Shown here: positions 31,262 to 39,630 of the stretch, in pieces
How the letters are laid out: every line of letters begins with the position of its first letter
Numbering within the stretch: the stretch's first letter is position 1
Assembly: GCA_965227905.1 (NCBI GenBank)
Contig: OZ245780.1
Span: 2,480,001-2,544,000, forward strand
Direction: 5' to 3'
Length of the DNA: 64,000 bases
From: CBDDHT01 sp965227905
GTDB taxonomy: Bacteria > Pseudomonadota > Alphaproteobacteria > Rhizobiales > Methyloligellaceae
Notes under the pieces: model-generated
Databases searched by the model: none
What the model was told of the DNA's origin: nothing
The model's input: only the letters and a program-made list of their open reading frames with translations
Program-made: the position numbers and the translations under genes

Positions 31262-32590
31262 ATGTACTTTTCGAGTGGGGCTCGCCGGCTCACCACATTA
31301 CTCCTGGCCTTCATATGTGTGTCGAGTCTCTCGACCGCGACGCCAGGCAATACAGAGACAATCAACCCTGAAACGATTAACCGCGGTACGGTCGGCGTCA
31401 TCGCCGGCGAGTACGGGCATCTCAGCATGCGGCTGGCGTCCGATCTGGCGGCTGTCCTCGATGAGGGCGACAAGCTGCGCGTTTTGGCCGTGGCGGGCCG
31501 CGGGGCCTTATCAAACATTGCCGATATGCTCTATCTGCGCGGGATCGACGTCACGATCGTCTCCGCAGACGTGCTCGATCATGTTGAGAGGAGCGGCCGG
31601 TTTCCCGGTCTCAAACAGAAGATCCACTATGTCTCCCGTCTCTATATCCAGGACGTTCACCTGGTTGCCGGGCCATCGATAAGATCGATCGCCGATCTCA
31701 ACGGGAAGAAGATCAACGTTGTCAGCAAGCTGCATGGCGCCGCAATCACCGCGCGTAATCTGTTCGGGACCAAGGGGATCGACTACCAGCCTGTGTTCTT
31801 CGACCAGAGAATGGCGCTTGAGAAGATCAAGAGCGGCGAAATCGCTGCAACACTGATTATCTCGGGGCGGCCGAACCCATTGTTGAATGAGATCGATGCG
31901 GGCGACGGTCTTCGTTTCGTGCCCATCCCGTTCTCCACCCAACTGCCCAACGTCTATGTGCCTGCAAAATTGACCAGTCTCGACTACCCGACAGTGGTAC
32001 CGAAAGGGCAGTCGGTCCAGACGGTCGGCACGACAGCCGTCATGCTGGCATTCAATTTCAAGCCGGGTTCCTTCAGGCAGGCGAAGATCAATCGGTTCAT
32101 CGATGCGCTGCTTTCGCGATTTGACGATCTGCGCAAGCCGCCGCGCCACGAACGGTGGAAGGATGTAAACCTCGCATCGGCGGTTGCGGGGTGGAATCGT
32201 TTCTCGCCGGTGGCCGAATGGCTGAAGACGGCACAGCCTCCGAAGGCCGTGGCCCTTCGCCGGCCAAAGAAACAGAAACGCAGTCTGCAGCAACTCTTCA
32301 AGGCATTCATCGACACGGAAGTGCGGGCCGGTCGGGGTGAGGAGTTGCTCAGGCTCAAGAAAGAGCAGGTGTTCGCGAAGTTTCTCGATTGGCAGAAACT
32401 GCGTCGCGAGGGCGGGCTCGCAAAACCGAAGACGCCTGCCAAGCGGAGTTTGAAGGCGCTGTTTCGCGAGTTCATTGAGGATGAAGTTGCCCGGGTCGGG
32501 AAACAGGAAGTGGTCAGTCTGTCCAAGGCTGAGCTCTACCAGCGTTTTCTGAGCTGGCAGAAGAGAATGGTCGCGCAACAAACCCGATAG
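31262..32590 (+). CDS. TAXI-type solute-binding protein with duplicated C-terminal helical repeat
   Basis: 442 residues; signal peptide about 1-27. Residues 40-325 resemble TAXI (TRAP-associated extracytoplasmic immunogenic) binding proteins, with GTVGVIAGEYGHLSMRLA and DLNGKKINVVSKLHGA in the expected places. The C-terminus carries a repeat not expected in the family: residues 339-379 and 394-434 are two 41-residue units, both starting KRSL and ending WQK, with about 18 identical positions. No TRAP membrane subunits are present. Expected in the periplasm; the repeat may bind a partner or the wall. Confidence 0.8.
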   Translation: MYFSSGARRLTTLLLAFICVSSLSTATPGNTETINPETINRGTVGVIAGEYGHLSMRLASDLAAVLDEGDKLRVLAVAGRGALSNIADMLYLRGIDVTIVSADVLDHVERSGRFPGLKQKIHYVSRLYIQDVHLVAGPSIRSIADLNGKKINVVSKLHGAAITARNLFGTKGIDYQPVFFDQRMALEKIKSGEIAATLIISGRPNPLLNEIDAGDGLRFVPIPFSTQLPNVYVPAKLTSLDYPTVVPKGQSVQTVGTTAVMLAFNFKPGSFRQAKINRFIDALLSRFDDLRKPPRHERWKDVNLASAVAGWNRFSPVAEWLKTAQPPKAVALRRPKKQKRSLQQLFKAFIDTEVRAGRGEELLRLKKEQVFAKFLDWQKLRREGGLAKPKTPAKRSLKALFREFIEDEVARVGKQEVVSLSKAELYQRFLSWQKRMVAQQTR

Positions 32591-32650
32591 AGCCGAAGAA
32601 CGGACCGGGACCGCGAGATCGGAGACGAACAGAGGGGAAGGTTAGTCACG

Positions 32651-33673
32651 ATGCTTTCGTATCGAGTGCTGCGCGTGATTCTACTGACAGGCATCGTTGG
32701 TGCCGCTGCTGAAACAACGCTGAACGAGGCCGCCGCCCAGTCCGAGGCAAAGGCCAATGTGCCGAACATCCGCATGATCGTCCCTTACGGCAAGGGTGGC
32801 GGATCCGACCAGCTCAGCCGGGCCATGGTCAAGAGCGTCGAGTCCGTTTCGGACAACCGCTTCAAGGTCATGAATATCAAGAAGGGTGCCGGTCTCGGCG
32901 CCATTCCCGATTTCATGAAGCTGCCAGCCGACGGGCGAACGGTCATCGAACATATCGACGAGATCGCAGCCGCCTATGCCGTCGGCGCAACAACCGTTCA
33001 TCCGGCAAGGGACTGGCAGCCGCTAGCCATAGTCCAGCTGACATTTAGCCAGTTGTTCATCAATGCCGATGAAACCCGTTTCAAGGACTGGCCGACCTTC
33101 CTCGCCTATGCACAGGAAAACCCCGGCAAGGTGGTGGTCGCGAATGTGTCCTATGACGGTTCGATGGAAAACATCACCATGCGGAAGCTCGAGAGCCAGC
33201 TCGGCTTCAAGGTCCGCCAACAGAGTTTCAACAAACCGAAGGAGCGCTACGAGTCCGTGTTCCTCGGCCGCGCGGACGTGTTGTTTGAGCAACCGGGGGA
33301 CGTACGCTCCTATCTCGACAAGGGCCGCCTGAAACCGATCCTCACCTTCTTCAACGAACGCCCCAAGGCTTTCGCGAAGGTCCCGACCCATAAGGAAGTC
33401 GGCGCGGACTTCGAACCGCTGCTACGCTTCCGTGGTTTCTTTGTTCGCGACGGCGTTCCGAAGAGACGTCTCGCCTATCTCCAAAAACTCTTCGCCGCTG
33501 CCTACCAGACAAAATCGTTCCAGGCCTTCAACGCCAGCAAGTTTATGACGATCATCGATCCGTTCCGCGACCCCAAAGGCGCCAGAAGCCTGATCAACAA
33601 CACGATCAAGACCTACACGAAGGCATATGAGGATTTTCTGGCGCAGACACTGAACGAGTATTTTAATCGGTAA
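32651..33673 (+). CDS. Tripartite tricarboxylate transporter (TTT/Bug) family solute-binding protein
   Basis: 340 residues with a signal peptide (about 1-30, ending AAAQ). The Bug-family pattern is visible: IRMIVPYGKGGGSDQLSRAM at the ligand-binding start, GAGLGAIPDF, and VFLGRADVLFEQPGDV. TctA and TctB membrane subunits are not nearby. It follows the TAXI protein by 60 bases on the same strand, probably in one transcript. Such orphan Bug proteins can serve as sensors or use distant permeases; this is inference. Confidence 0.8.
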   Translation: MLSYRVLRVILLTGIVGAAAETTLNEAAAQSEAKANVPNIRMIVPYGKGGGSDQLSRAMVKSVESVSDNRFKVMNIKKGAGLGAIPDFMKLPADGRTVIEHIDEIAAAYAVGATTVHPARDWQPLAIVQLTFSQLFINADETRFKDWPTFLAYAQENPGKVVVANVSYDGSMENITMRKLESQLGFKVRQQSFNKPKERYESVFLGRADVLFEQPGDVRSYLDKGRLKPILTFFNERPKAFAKVPTHKEVGADFEPLLRFRGFFVRDGVPKRRLAYLQKLFAAAYQTKSFQAFNASKFMTIIDPFRDPKGARSLINNTIKTYTKAYEDFLAQTLNEYFNR

Positions 33674-34086
33674 GGCGTTCAGGTGCTCGTATATGTTTAG
33701 TGTCTGCACCAACTGCTCCTACTGCTCACGATCGTTCGTTGAGCTATAGGATGGGATATCGAGTTTATCGGTTCTAATTCCCCTATAGACACTATAGTGA
33801 CAGGCCAAACGACAGTGGTGAAATGAGGCAGTTGGCCTGTTGTGTTTTAACCAGCGACGAACGCGCTGCAGCAAAACGTGATGTCTGTGTTCATTGCAAT
33901 GATGGAAGAGGCGTCGAATAGATCACGCTGCAAATATCTTTTGCATAAAATATGGCGTGCAGGAGGTGTTATTCCGACGCGTCAATTAAGTCTTGAAACC
34001 AACCCGCGAAACATCTGATAACAACGTCTGAATGTCCGGCGCAACGTCGTTCCGCATTCAGACCTTAAGCAATAAAATGATGCAAA
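33674..34086. other. Intergenic region with two inverted repeats
   Basis: 413 bases without a credible gene. It carries a terminator-like hairpin (33800-33848, listed separately), a perfect ten-base palindrome CACTATAGTG (33790-33799), and the repeat GTCTGAATG (34026-34034) / CATTCAGAC (34055-34063) that ends 23 bases before the AT-rich gene. Composition turns AT-rich towards its right end. Confidence 0.5.
33800..33848 (+). terminator. Terminator-like hairpin after the TTT binding-protein gene
   Basis: ACAGGCCAA (33800-33808) and TTGGCCTGT (33832-33840) are perfect inverse complements with a 23-base loop, followed by TGTGTTTT. It lies about 127 bases after the stop codon. The loop is longer than usual. 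Confidence 0.5.
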
Positions 34087-34536
34087 ATGTCGTGGGAATT
34101 TTTTGAAAATATCGGGATCTTTTTCGGTGTTATAATATTATCATTTATTATTTTAATATTTTTTATATTTGCAATGGATGTGGTGGTGGTATTTATCGCT
34201 CGGGTTTTGATCGGTAAAGACATTCCAATTATAAGAGATGTCTGGCTTGGTAGCATAAGCAAAGCCGTGATGTTATCGGCGCTGGTGTTATTGATAGTAC
34301 CGTTGGGATTCGCGGTACATTTTATCGATGAAGGAAATTATCTGGAAGGTTCAATTTGTGTAATTTTGCTTGGTAGTTTGATTTATGCCGGATGTATAAT
34401 CGATGAATTAAATGAAATCATTAGTATTGGAAGATATTGTCGTGCGGATAAGGTGAGGGCATTACGATCCGGTTTGGTTGATGGTACCGTGATTTATGTT
34501 TTTTTCTTGATTGTGATCGTATTAAATTTTGGATGA
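34087..34536 (+). CDS. AT-rich multi-pass membrane protein, probably acquired
   Basis: 149 residues, about four membrane segments (roughly 9-38, 58-80, 88-106, 129-148). Its codons differ sharply from all neighbours: 18 of 60 bases are G or C in 34081-34140 and 15 of 60 in 34141-34200. No family recognised. No clear ribosome site precedes ATG 34087. It lies about 200 bases from the 3' end of a tRNA-Val gene, a common insertion location, but I found no integrase or duplicated tRNA end. Possibly a foreign remnant. Confidence 0.65.
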   Translation: MSWEFFENIGIFFGVIILSFIILIFFIFAMDVVVVFIARVLIGKDIPIIRDVWLGSISKAVMLSALVLLIVPLGFAVHFIDEGNYLEGSICVILLGSLIYAGCIIDELNEIISIGRYCRADKVRALRSGLVDGTVIYVFFLIVIVLNFG

Positions 34537-34737
34537 GCTGGATGCGGCACGATTTTTTTTCCTATTCATGAATGTAATCTTTTGTCGGGAACTGTTAAGC
34601 GCCTCTGTAGAACCGATCGAAGCCGTGTAAGGCCGCAAGATGATCCTTCGTTGTGACACGAGTATTCCATCTGACCGACGAACGAGATCCTCTGACAAGG
34701 GATGAAGGTCCAAAATATTGAATTTATTGGATGAAAA

Positions 34738-34813
34738 TGGTGGGCGGTACTGGACTTGAACCAGTGACCCCTGCGATGTGAACACAGTGCTCTACCAGCT
34801 GAGCTAACCGCCC
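34738..34813 (-). tRNA. tRNA-Val (anticodon CAC)
   Basis: On the minus strand the sequence starts GGGCGGTTAGCTCAGC and folds into a complete cloverleaf of 76 bases, with acceptor GGGCGGT / ACCGCCC. The anticodon loop TTCACAT gives anticodon CAC, and the T arm contains GGTTCAAGTCC. The CCA end is encoded. The anticodon reads GTG. Confidence 0.95.
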
Positions 34814-34944
34814 GTCACGACCATGTGCGATATAGCGACGGGGCTTTCCACTAGTCAAGCGTTGCAAAGTCCGCGTGCCACCTTCCTGCCAAGTCTTGCA
34901 TGATAAACTTCGATCCGACGTGTGCGTCGTAATCGGAGGAGTTA

Positions 34945-36051
34945 ATGGCCATGCGGATTCCAACCCTCCTGCTTGTTTTCGCTCTGGCAGTGATCTCGCC
35001 GGCGCGGGCCGATATCCACATTGCGGCTGCAGGGCCGGTAACCGGGCCGCTGGCCAGCCTTGGCGCTCAAATGCGCGCAGGCGCGGAACAAGCCGTCCTG
35101 GATTTCAATGCTGCCGGCGGCGTTCTTGGCCAGAAGCTTGTTCTGCACATGGGCGACGATCAGTGCGATCCCAAGCAGGCCGTATCCGTTGCGAATGCGA
35201 TGGTGGGCAAAGGCGTACGTTTTGTCGTGGGTCACTTCTGTTCCGGTTCCGCCATTCCTGCCTCCAAGGTCTACGACGAGGAAGGCGTCATCATGATTTC
35301 GCCGTCGGCGACCAGTCCGAAACTGACCGATGAAGGCGGGCCGCATATCTTCCGTGTCTGCGGACGCGACGACCGGCAGGGCGAGGTGCTTGGAAAGTTC
35401 CTTGCCCGGACCTTTGCCGGCAAGCGGATCGCCATGGCGCATGATAAGACGGCTTATGGCCGGGGGCTTGCGGATGAAACGCGCAAGGCACTGCAGGCGG
35501 CGGGACAGAACAATGTTGCGTTCGAGGCTTTCACGGCTGGTGAGAAGGACTACACAGCACTTGTCTCGAAGCTCAAGGACGCCCGCACGGATGTTCTGTT
35601 CCTTGGCGGCTACCACACGGAAGCTGGCCTCATCCTGCGTCAGATGCGGGCTCAGGCGCTCGGGGCCCGTCTGGTTGGCGGCGACACGCTTGTAACGGAT
35701 GAGTTCTGGTCGATTACCGGTTCAGAAGGCGAGGGCACGCTCTTCTCGTTCGCGCCCGATGCGCGCCGAATTCCGGCTGCCCAGACCGTTGCCGCCAGAT
35801 TCCGAAAGCGTGGCATCGAGCCTTCCGGTTACATTCTCTATACCTATGCCGCCGTGCAGGCTTGGGTACAGGCGGCGGAGACTGCGGGCAGCACTGATCC
35901 CGAAAAGATTCTGCCCGTGTTTCGTGCAAGACCATTCGATACCGTGATCGGCCGTTTCCGTTTCGACGCCAAAGGCGACGTCGATCTGCCTCCCTATGCC
36001 ATCTACGAGTGGCACAAGGGGCAGTTCCGCGAATATTCGATGGCGAACTGA
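34945..36051 (+). CDS. Branched-chain amino acid ABC transporter-type substrate-binding protein (LivK-like)
   Basis: 368 residues with GGAGGAG upstream of ATG 34945; signal peptide about 1-22 (ending ARAD). The family pattern is clear: IHIAAAGPVTGPLASLG at the start, AGGVLGQKL, GHFCSGSAIPASKVY and MISPSATSP. These periplasmic clamshell proteins bind branched-chain or other amino acids. No permease or ATPase genes are adjacent. Convergent with gph, with an 11-base gap. Confidence 0.88.
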   Translation: MAMRIPTLLLVFALAVISPARADIHIAAAGPVTGPLASLGAQMRAGAEQAVLDFNAAGGVLGQKLVLHMGDDQCDPKQAVSVANAMVGKGVRFVVGHFCSGSAIPASKVYDEEGVIMISPSATSPKLTDEGGPHIFRVCGRDDRQGEVLGKFLARTFAGKRIAMAHDKTAYGRGLADETRKALQAAGQNNVAFEAFTAGEKDYTALVSKLKDARTDVLFLGGYHTEAGLILRQMRAQALGARLVGGDTLVTDEFWSITGSEGEGTLFSFAPDARRIPAAQTVAARFRKRGIEPSGYILYTYAAVQAWVQAAETAGSTDPEKILPVFRARPFDTVIGRFRFDAKGDVDLPPYAIYEWHKGQFREYSMAN

Positions 36052-36062
36052 TTTGCTGCCGG

Positions 36063-36776
36063 TCACGCACTCTTGGCCGACGCAGTGCTGGGGGGTAGCA
36101 GTGCGCGGACAATGTCCACAAGGTCGGCATAGTCGCTAAAGAGCGCGTCCGGCTCCAGGTCTTCGATGGGAATGTCCGTGTAACCGAAGGTGGCGCCAAC
36201 GACAGGTACGTTGGCCGCGCGCGCAACGCCGATATCGGGTTTGGCATCGCCGATCATGACCGCCCGGTCGACGGTACCGCCGGCCCATTCGATAGCCGTT
36301 GTGAGATGGCGTGGATGCGGCTTGTAGACATCCAGTGTGTCGCGTCCGACGATAGCATCGAAATAGCGGCGCAGATCCAACTCTTCCAAGAGCTTCAGCG
36401 TCATGGATTCCCGCTTGTTCGTGCAGACGGCGAGGCGCGCATCTTCGGCCTTGAAGGTGTCGAGTGCCCCGACGAGGCCAGGAAACGGCTTGCTGCAAAC
36501 CGCGATATTCTCGCTGTAGTGGATGGTGAAGCGCTCGAACAGTCCATCGAGTTCCGCGTCGTCCGTCGGCTTGTGAAAGTGATCGAGAGCAACGGCAATC
36601 ATGTGGCGGGCGCCAAGCGCGATGTGCGGTCTGATCACCGCATCTGGGGCCGGATCGAGGCCAACCTCCGTCATGACATGATTGAGGGCGGTCATCAGAT
36701 CGGGCGCCGTATCGACCAGGGTGCCGTCGAGATCGAAGACGATCGTTGCGTTTTTCATGACGATAGAAACTGCCAT
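36063..36776 (-). CDS. gph: Phosphoglycolate phosphatase
   Basis: 237 residues of the HAD superfamily. Motif I is FDLDGTLVDT, motif II lies in LAVCTNKRES, and motifs III/IV are YKPHPRH and MIGDAKPDIGVARAA. The cap and length match Gph, which hydrolyses 2-phosphoglycolate arising from DNA repair or oxygenation. ATG 36758 (MKNATIVFDLDG) is an equally good start. In rhizobia gph lies near rpiA and gor, as it does here. Confidence 0.87.
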   Translation of the reverse strand: MAVSIVMKNATIVFDLDGTLVDTAPDLMTALNHVMTEVGLDPAPDAVIRPHIALGARHMIAVALDHFHKPTDDAELDGLFERFTIHYSENIAVCSKPFPGLVGALDTFKAEDARLAVCTNKRESMTLKLLEELDLRRYFDAIVGRDTLDVYKPHPRHLTTAIEWAGGTVDRAVMIGDAKPDIGVARAANVPVVGATFGYTDIPIEDLEPDALFSDYADLVDIVRALLPPSTASAKSA

Positions 36777-36937
36777 TGATTGCGGACGGCGGACCCTAGG
36801 TCATGAGGTGATAATTGTCATCAGACATGTGGCAGGCTGTGTCATTGGCAATCCTTTGCAAGGGGTCGTCATTTGCGCGATGGTGGGCGCGCGAAATCCG
36901 GCAGTTCGCGTCAACTGGGTGGATAAGGAGTTCGACG

Positions 36938-37354
36938 ATGAAGAGCGATACGTGGTGTGCGTCTTTGGGAAGCCTGTGTTTGGCGTTGGGATTGTGGGCG
37001 GGAGCGGTCGGTTGGGCATCCGCCGCCCAAGCTGAAACCGTACAGTTCAAGTTCCTTGCGCCGAGCGACACGGAAAAGGACCGGCTGTGGCGCGTCGATA
37101 CGCTGAGCGGCGAAGTCGGCATGTGCACTTTCGAGAAGAGCCGGAGATCGGCCACTGGTGTCATGTCCTGCCTGAAACGAGGGGCGGGCGCCTCCATTCA
37201 GAAACAACCCGGGCCCTACAACCTTGTCCCGTCGAACCGGGAAGATGCGAAAGGTGTTTTTCGCGTCAACCAGCGGACCGGGACAATGAGCTTGTGTTAT
37301 GACGTCGACGACCGTAAGGGACACCGCATTGTATGCACGGAGCCTAATCGATGA
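36938..37354 (+). CDS. Small secreted protein of unknown function
   Basis: 138 residues from ATG 36938, with AAGGAG seven bases upstream. Signal peptide about 1-36 (ending QAET). The mature part has a W-RVDTLSGEVGMC-type strand, four Cys and repeats of a short beta unit (LWRVDTLSGEVGMC and VFRVNQRTGTMSLC), suggesting two similar small beta motifs. No family recognised. Its stop overlaps the start of the aldehyde dehydrogenase gene by four bases (ATGA), pointing to coupling. Confidence 0.72.
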   Translation: MKSDTWCASLGSLCLALGLWAGAVGWASAAQAETVQFKFLAPSDTEKDRLWRVDTLSGEVGMCTFEKSRRSATGVMSCLKRGAGASIQKQPGPYNLVPSNREDAKGVFRVNQRTGTMSLCYDVDDRKGHRIVCTEPNR

Positions 37355-38844
37355 GCGTTTCACAACAAATCCCCCCAGAGTCCGGCGCCATGCGCCTTGA
37401 GCTAAACGATCCGACCCTCCTGAAAGACCAGTGCTACATCGACGGCGCCTGGACAGGGACGCCAGCAACAGTTGTCACGAACCCTGCGACCGGTGCCGAA
37501 ATCGGCCATGTACCGGAGCTGGGCGCCGCTGAAACCGCGGCGGCGATTTCGGCCGCCAGCGAAGCCATGAAGTCCTGGCGCCGCCTGCTTGCCAAGGAAC
37601 GCGCAGCATATCTGCGCCGCTGGTATGAGCTGCAGGTCGAGCATGCCGACGATCTGGCGTTGATCATGGTGGCCGAGCAAGGCAAGCCCCTTGCCGAGGC
37701 CAAGGGCGAGGTCATGTATGGCTCGTCCTTCGTGGAACTCTATGCTGAAGAGTGCAAGCGCGTTCTGGGCGAGATCATCCCGACCCATCGGGCCGATGGC
37801 CGGGTGCTTGTTGCCAGAGAGCCCATCGGGGTTGTCGGCGCCATCACGCCCTGGAATTTCCCCATGGCCATGATCACCCGCAAGGTTGCCCCGGCAATCG
37901 CAGTTGGTTGCACCGTTGTCTGCAAACCGGCACCCGATACGCCGCTTTCCGCGCTGGCTCTTGCCGAGCTTGCAGAGCGGGCCGGCATTCCCAAGGGTGT
38001 TTTCAATGTGGTGACCGGCGATGCACCGGCCATTGGCGGCGAGCTTACGTCCAACCCGATTGTCCGGATGATCACATTCACTGGCTCGACAGCTGTCGGA
38101 AAGCTGCTCATGGAGCAGTGCGCCGGCACCGTGAAGCGCGTTGGCTTGGAGCTTGGCGGCAACGCACCGATGATCGTCTTCGATGATGCCGATATTGATA
38201 AGGCGATCCAGGGCACCATCGCATCGAAATATCGCAACACAGGCCAGACCTGTGTCTGCGCCAACCGGATTCTCGTCCAGGAGGGCATTTACGACACCTT
38301 CGTCGAGAAGCTCGCCAGCGAAGTGATGAAGATGAAGGTGGGCGAGGGCACCGAGGACGGTGTTGCGCAGGGTCCGCTGATCAATCAGCAGGCCCTGGCA
38401 AAGGTCGAGGCTCATGTCGAAGATGCGGTATCGATGGGCGCTGAAGTCGTCACGGGCGGCAAGCGCCATGAGCGCGGCGGTACGTTCTACGAGCCGACAA
38501 TTCTGTCCAATGTCAGCACCAAGATGATCTTCAACCGGGAGGAGACATTCGGTCCGGTCGCGCCGATCTTCAAGTTCAAGACCGAGGAAGAGGCCATCGA
38601 GCAAGCCAACGGAACGCCTTCGGGCTTGGCAGCCTACTTTTATTCGCAGGATATGAGCCGGGTCTGGCGCGTGTCCGAGGCTCTGGAATTCGGTCTCATC
38701 GGATGCAACGAAGGCGTCATCTCTACGGAAGTCGCACCCTTCGGCGGTGTCAAAGAGTCCGGCCTTGGTCGCGAAGGATCGCACCATGGCGTCGAGGAAT
38801 TCCTTGAACTGAAATATGTGTTCATGGGCGGCCTCGATACGTGA
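37351..38844 (+). CDS. gabD: NAD(P)-dependent succinate-semialdehyde dehydrogenase
   Basis: 497 residues of the aldehyde dehydrogenase family. The catalytic pair is Glu267 (LELGGNAP) and Cys301 (GQTCVCANR), with cofactor region TPWNFPMAMITRK (166-178) and FTGSTAVGK. The CVC pair at 301-303 and overall pattern match GabD, which oxidises succinate semialdehyde to succinate. Start overlaps the upstream stop (ATGA), and its own stop overlaps the GTG start of rpiA. Confidence 0.88.
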   Translation: MSVSQQIPPESGAMRLELNDPTLLKDQCYIDGAWTGTPATVVTNPATGAEIGHVPELGAAETAAAISAASEAMKSWRRLLAKERAAYLRRWYELQVEHADDLALIMVAEQGKPLAEAKGEVMYGSSFVELYAEECKRVLGEIIPTHRADGRVLVAREPIGVVGAITPWNFPMAMITRKVAPAIAVGCTVVCKPAPDTPLSALALAELAERAGIPKGVFNVVTGDAPAIGGELTSNPIVRMITFTGSTAVGKLLMEQCAGTVKRVGLELGGNAPMIVFDDADIDKAIQGTIASKYRNTGQTCVCANRILVQEGIYDTFVEKLASEVMKMKVGEGTEDGVAQGPLINQQALAKVEAHVEDAVSMGAEVVTGGKRHERGGTFYEPTILSNVSTKMIFNREETFGPVAPIFKFKTEEEAIEQANGTPSGLAAYFYSQDMSRVWRVSEALEFGLIGCNEGVISTEVAPFGGVKESGLGREGSHHGVEEFLELKYVFMGGLDT

Positions 38845-39548
38845 GCATGACGACGAGCGATCAACAGAAGGCCGAAGCGGCTCGCAAGGCCCTCGACTTT
38901 GTCGAACATGGTATGCGGCTCGGGCTCGGCACGGGTTCGACCGCGGCCAAGTTCGTCGATCTGGTCGGCGCGCGTGTTGCAGATGGGCTTGAGCTCCTCT
39001 GCGTACCGACATCCGAGGCGACGCGCGAGCAGGCCGAACGGCTCGGCATTCCACTGACAACGCTCGACGAAACGCCGAGCCTCGACCTGACAGTCGACGG
39101 TGCCGACGAGCTTGACGATGCCTTGCGTCTCATCAAAGGCGGGGGAGGTGCGCTTCTACGCGAGAAAATCGTGGCGGCCGCCTCCGATCGCATGGTCGTC
39201 ATTGCCGATGCCAGCAAGCATGTGTCGGTTCTCGGGCAGTTTGCGTTACCTGTCGAAGTCGAACGGTTCGGCCATCACGCAACGCATCTGCGCGTGAAGG
39301 AGCAGATCCAGGAGTCGGGCCTCTCAGGCGGTGTCGGATTCCGCGAAACAGGGTCTGGCGATCTCTTCGTCACCGATGGCGGAAACTACATCCTCGATTG
39401 TGCGCTCGGCACCATTCCCGATCCCGAGGCTCTCGCTTCCCGACTGAATGCTTTGCCGGGTGTTGTCGAGCATGGGCTTTTCCTCGGCATGGCGACTGCT
39501 GCTATTGTCGCTGGTCCCGACGGCGTCCGTATTCTGGAACCGGCTTGA
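38841..39548 (+). CDS. rpiA: Ribose-5-phosphate isomerase A
   Basis: 235 residues of the usual RpiA length. Substrate-binding motifs GLGTGSTAAKF (phosphate loop), DGADELD (catalytic Asp) and KGGGGALLREKI are all present. It interconverts ribose-5-phosphate and ribulose-5-phosphate. GTG 38841 overlaps the preceding stop; ATG 38847 is the alternative start. Followed 82 bases later by gor, as in related genomes. Confidence 0.92.
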   Translation: MSMTTSDQQKAEAARKALDFVEHGMRLGLGTGSTAAKFVDLVGARVADGLELLCVPTSEATREQAERLGIPLTTLDETPSLDLTVDGADELDDALRLIKGGGGALLREKIVAAASDRMVVIADASKHVSVLGQFALPVEVERFGHHATHLRVKEQIQESGLSGGVGFRETGSGDLFVTDGGNYILDCALGTIPDPEALASRLNALPGVVEHGLFLGMATAAIVAGPDGVRILEPA

Positions 39549-39630
39549 CCCACAGCGTCCAACACACGATCTATTCAGGTCTGTACCCAACAAGATCTAT
39601 CGCGCCAGGCGCATTTGAAAGAGAAGACGG

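Noticed and set aside
33674..34737. Attachment-site duplication of tRNA-Val
   Set aside because: I looked for a second copy of the tRNA 3' end on the side of the AT-rich gene and saw none, and no integrase is present.
37402..39060. 552-codon minus-strand frame across gabD and rpiA
   Set aside because: Both plus-strand genes have complete family motifs, so the antisense frame is a composition artefact.
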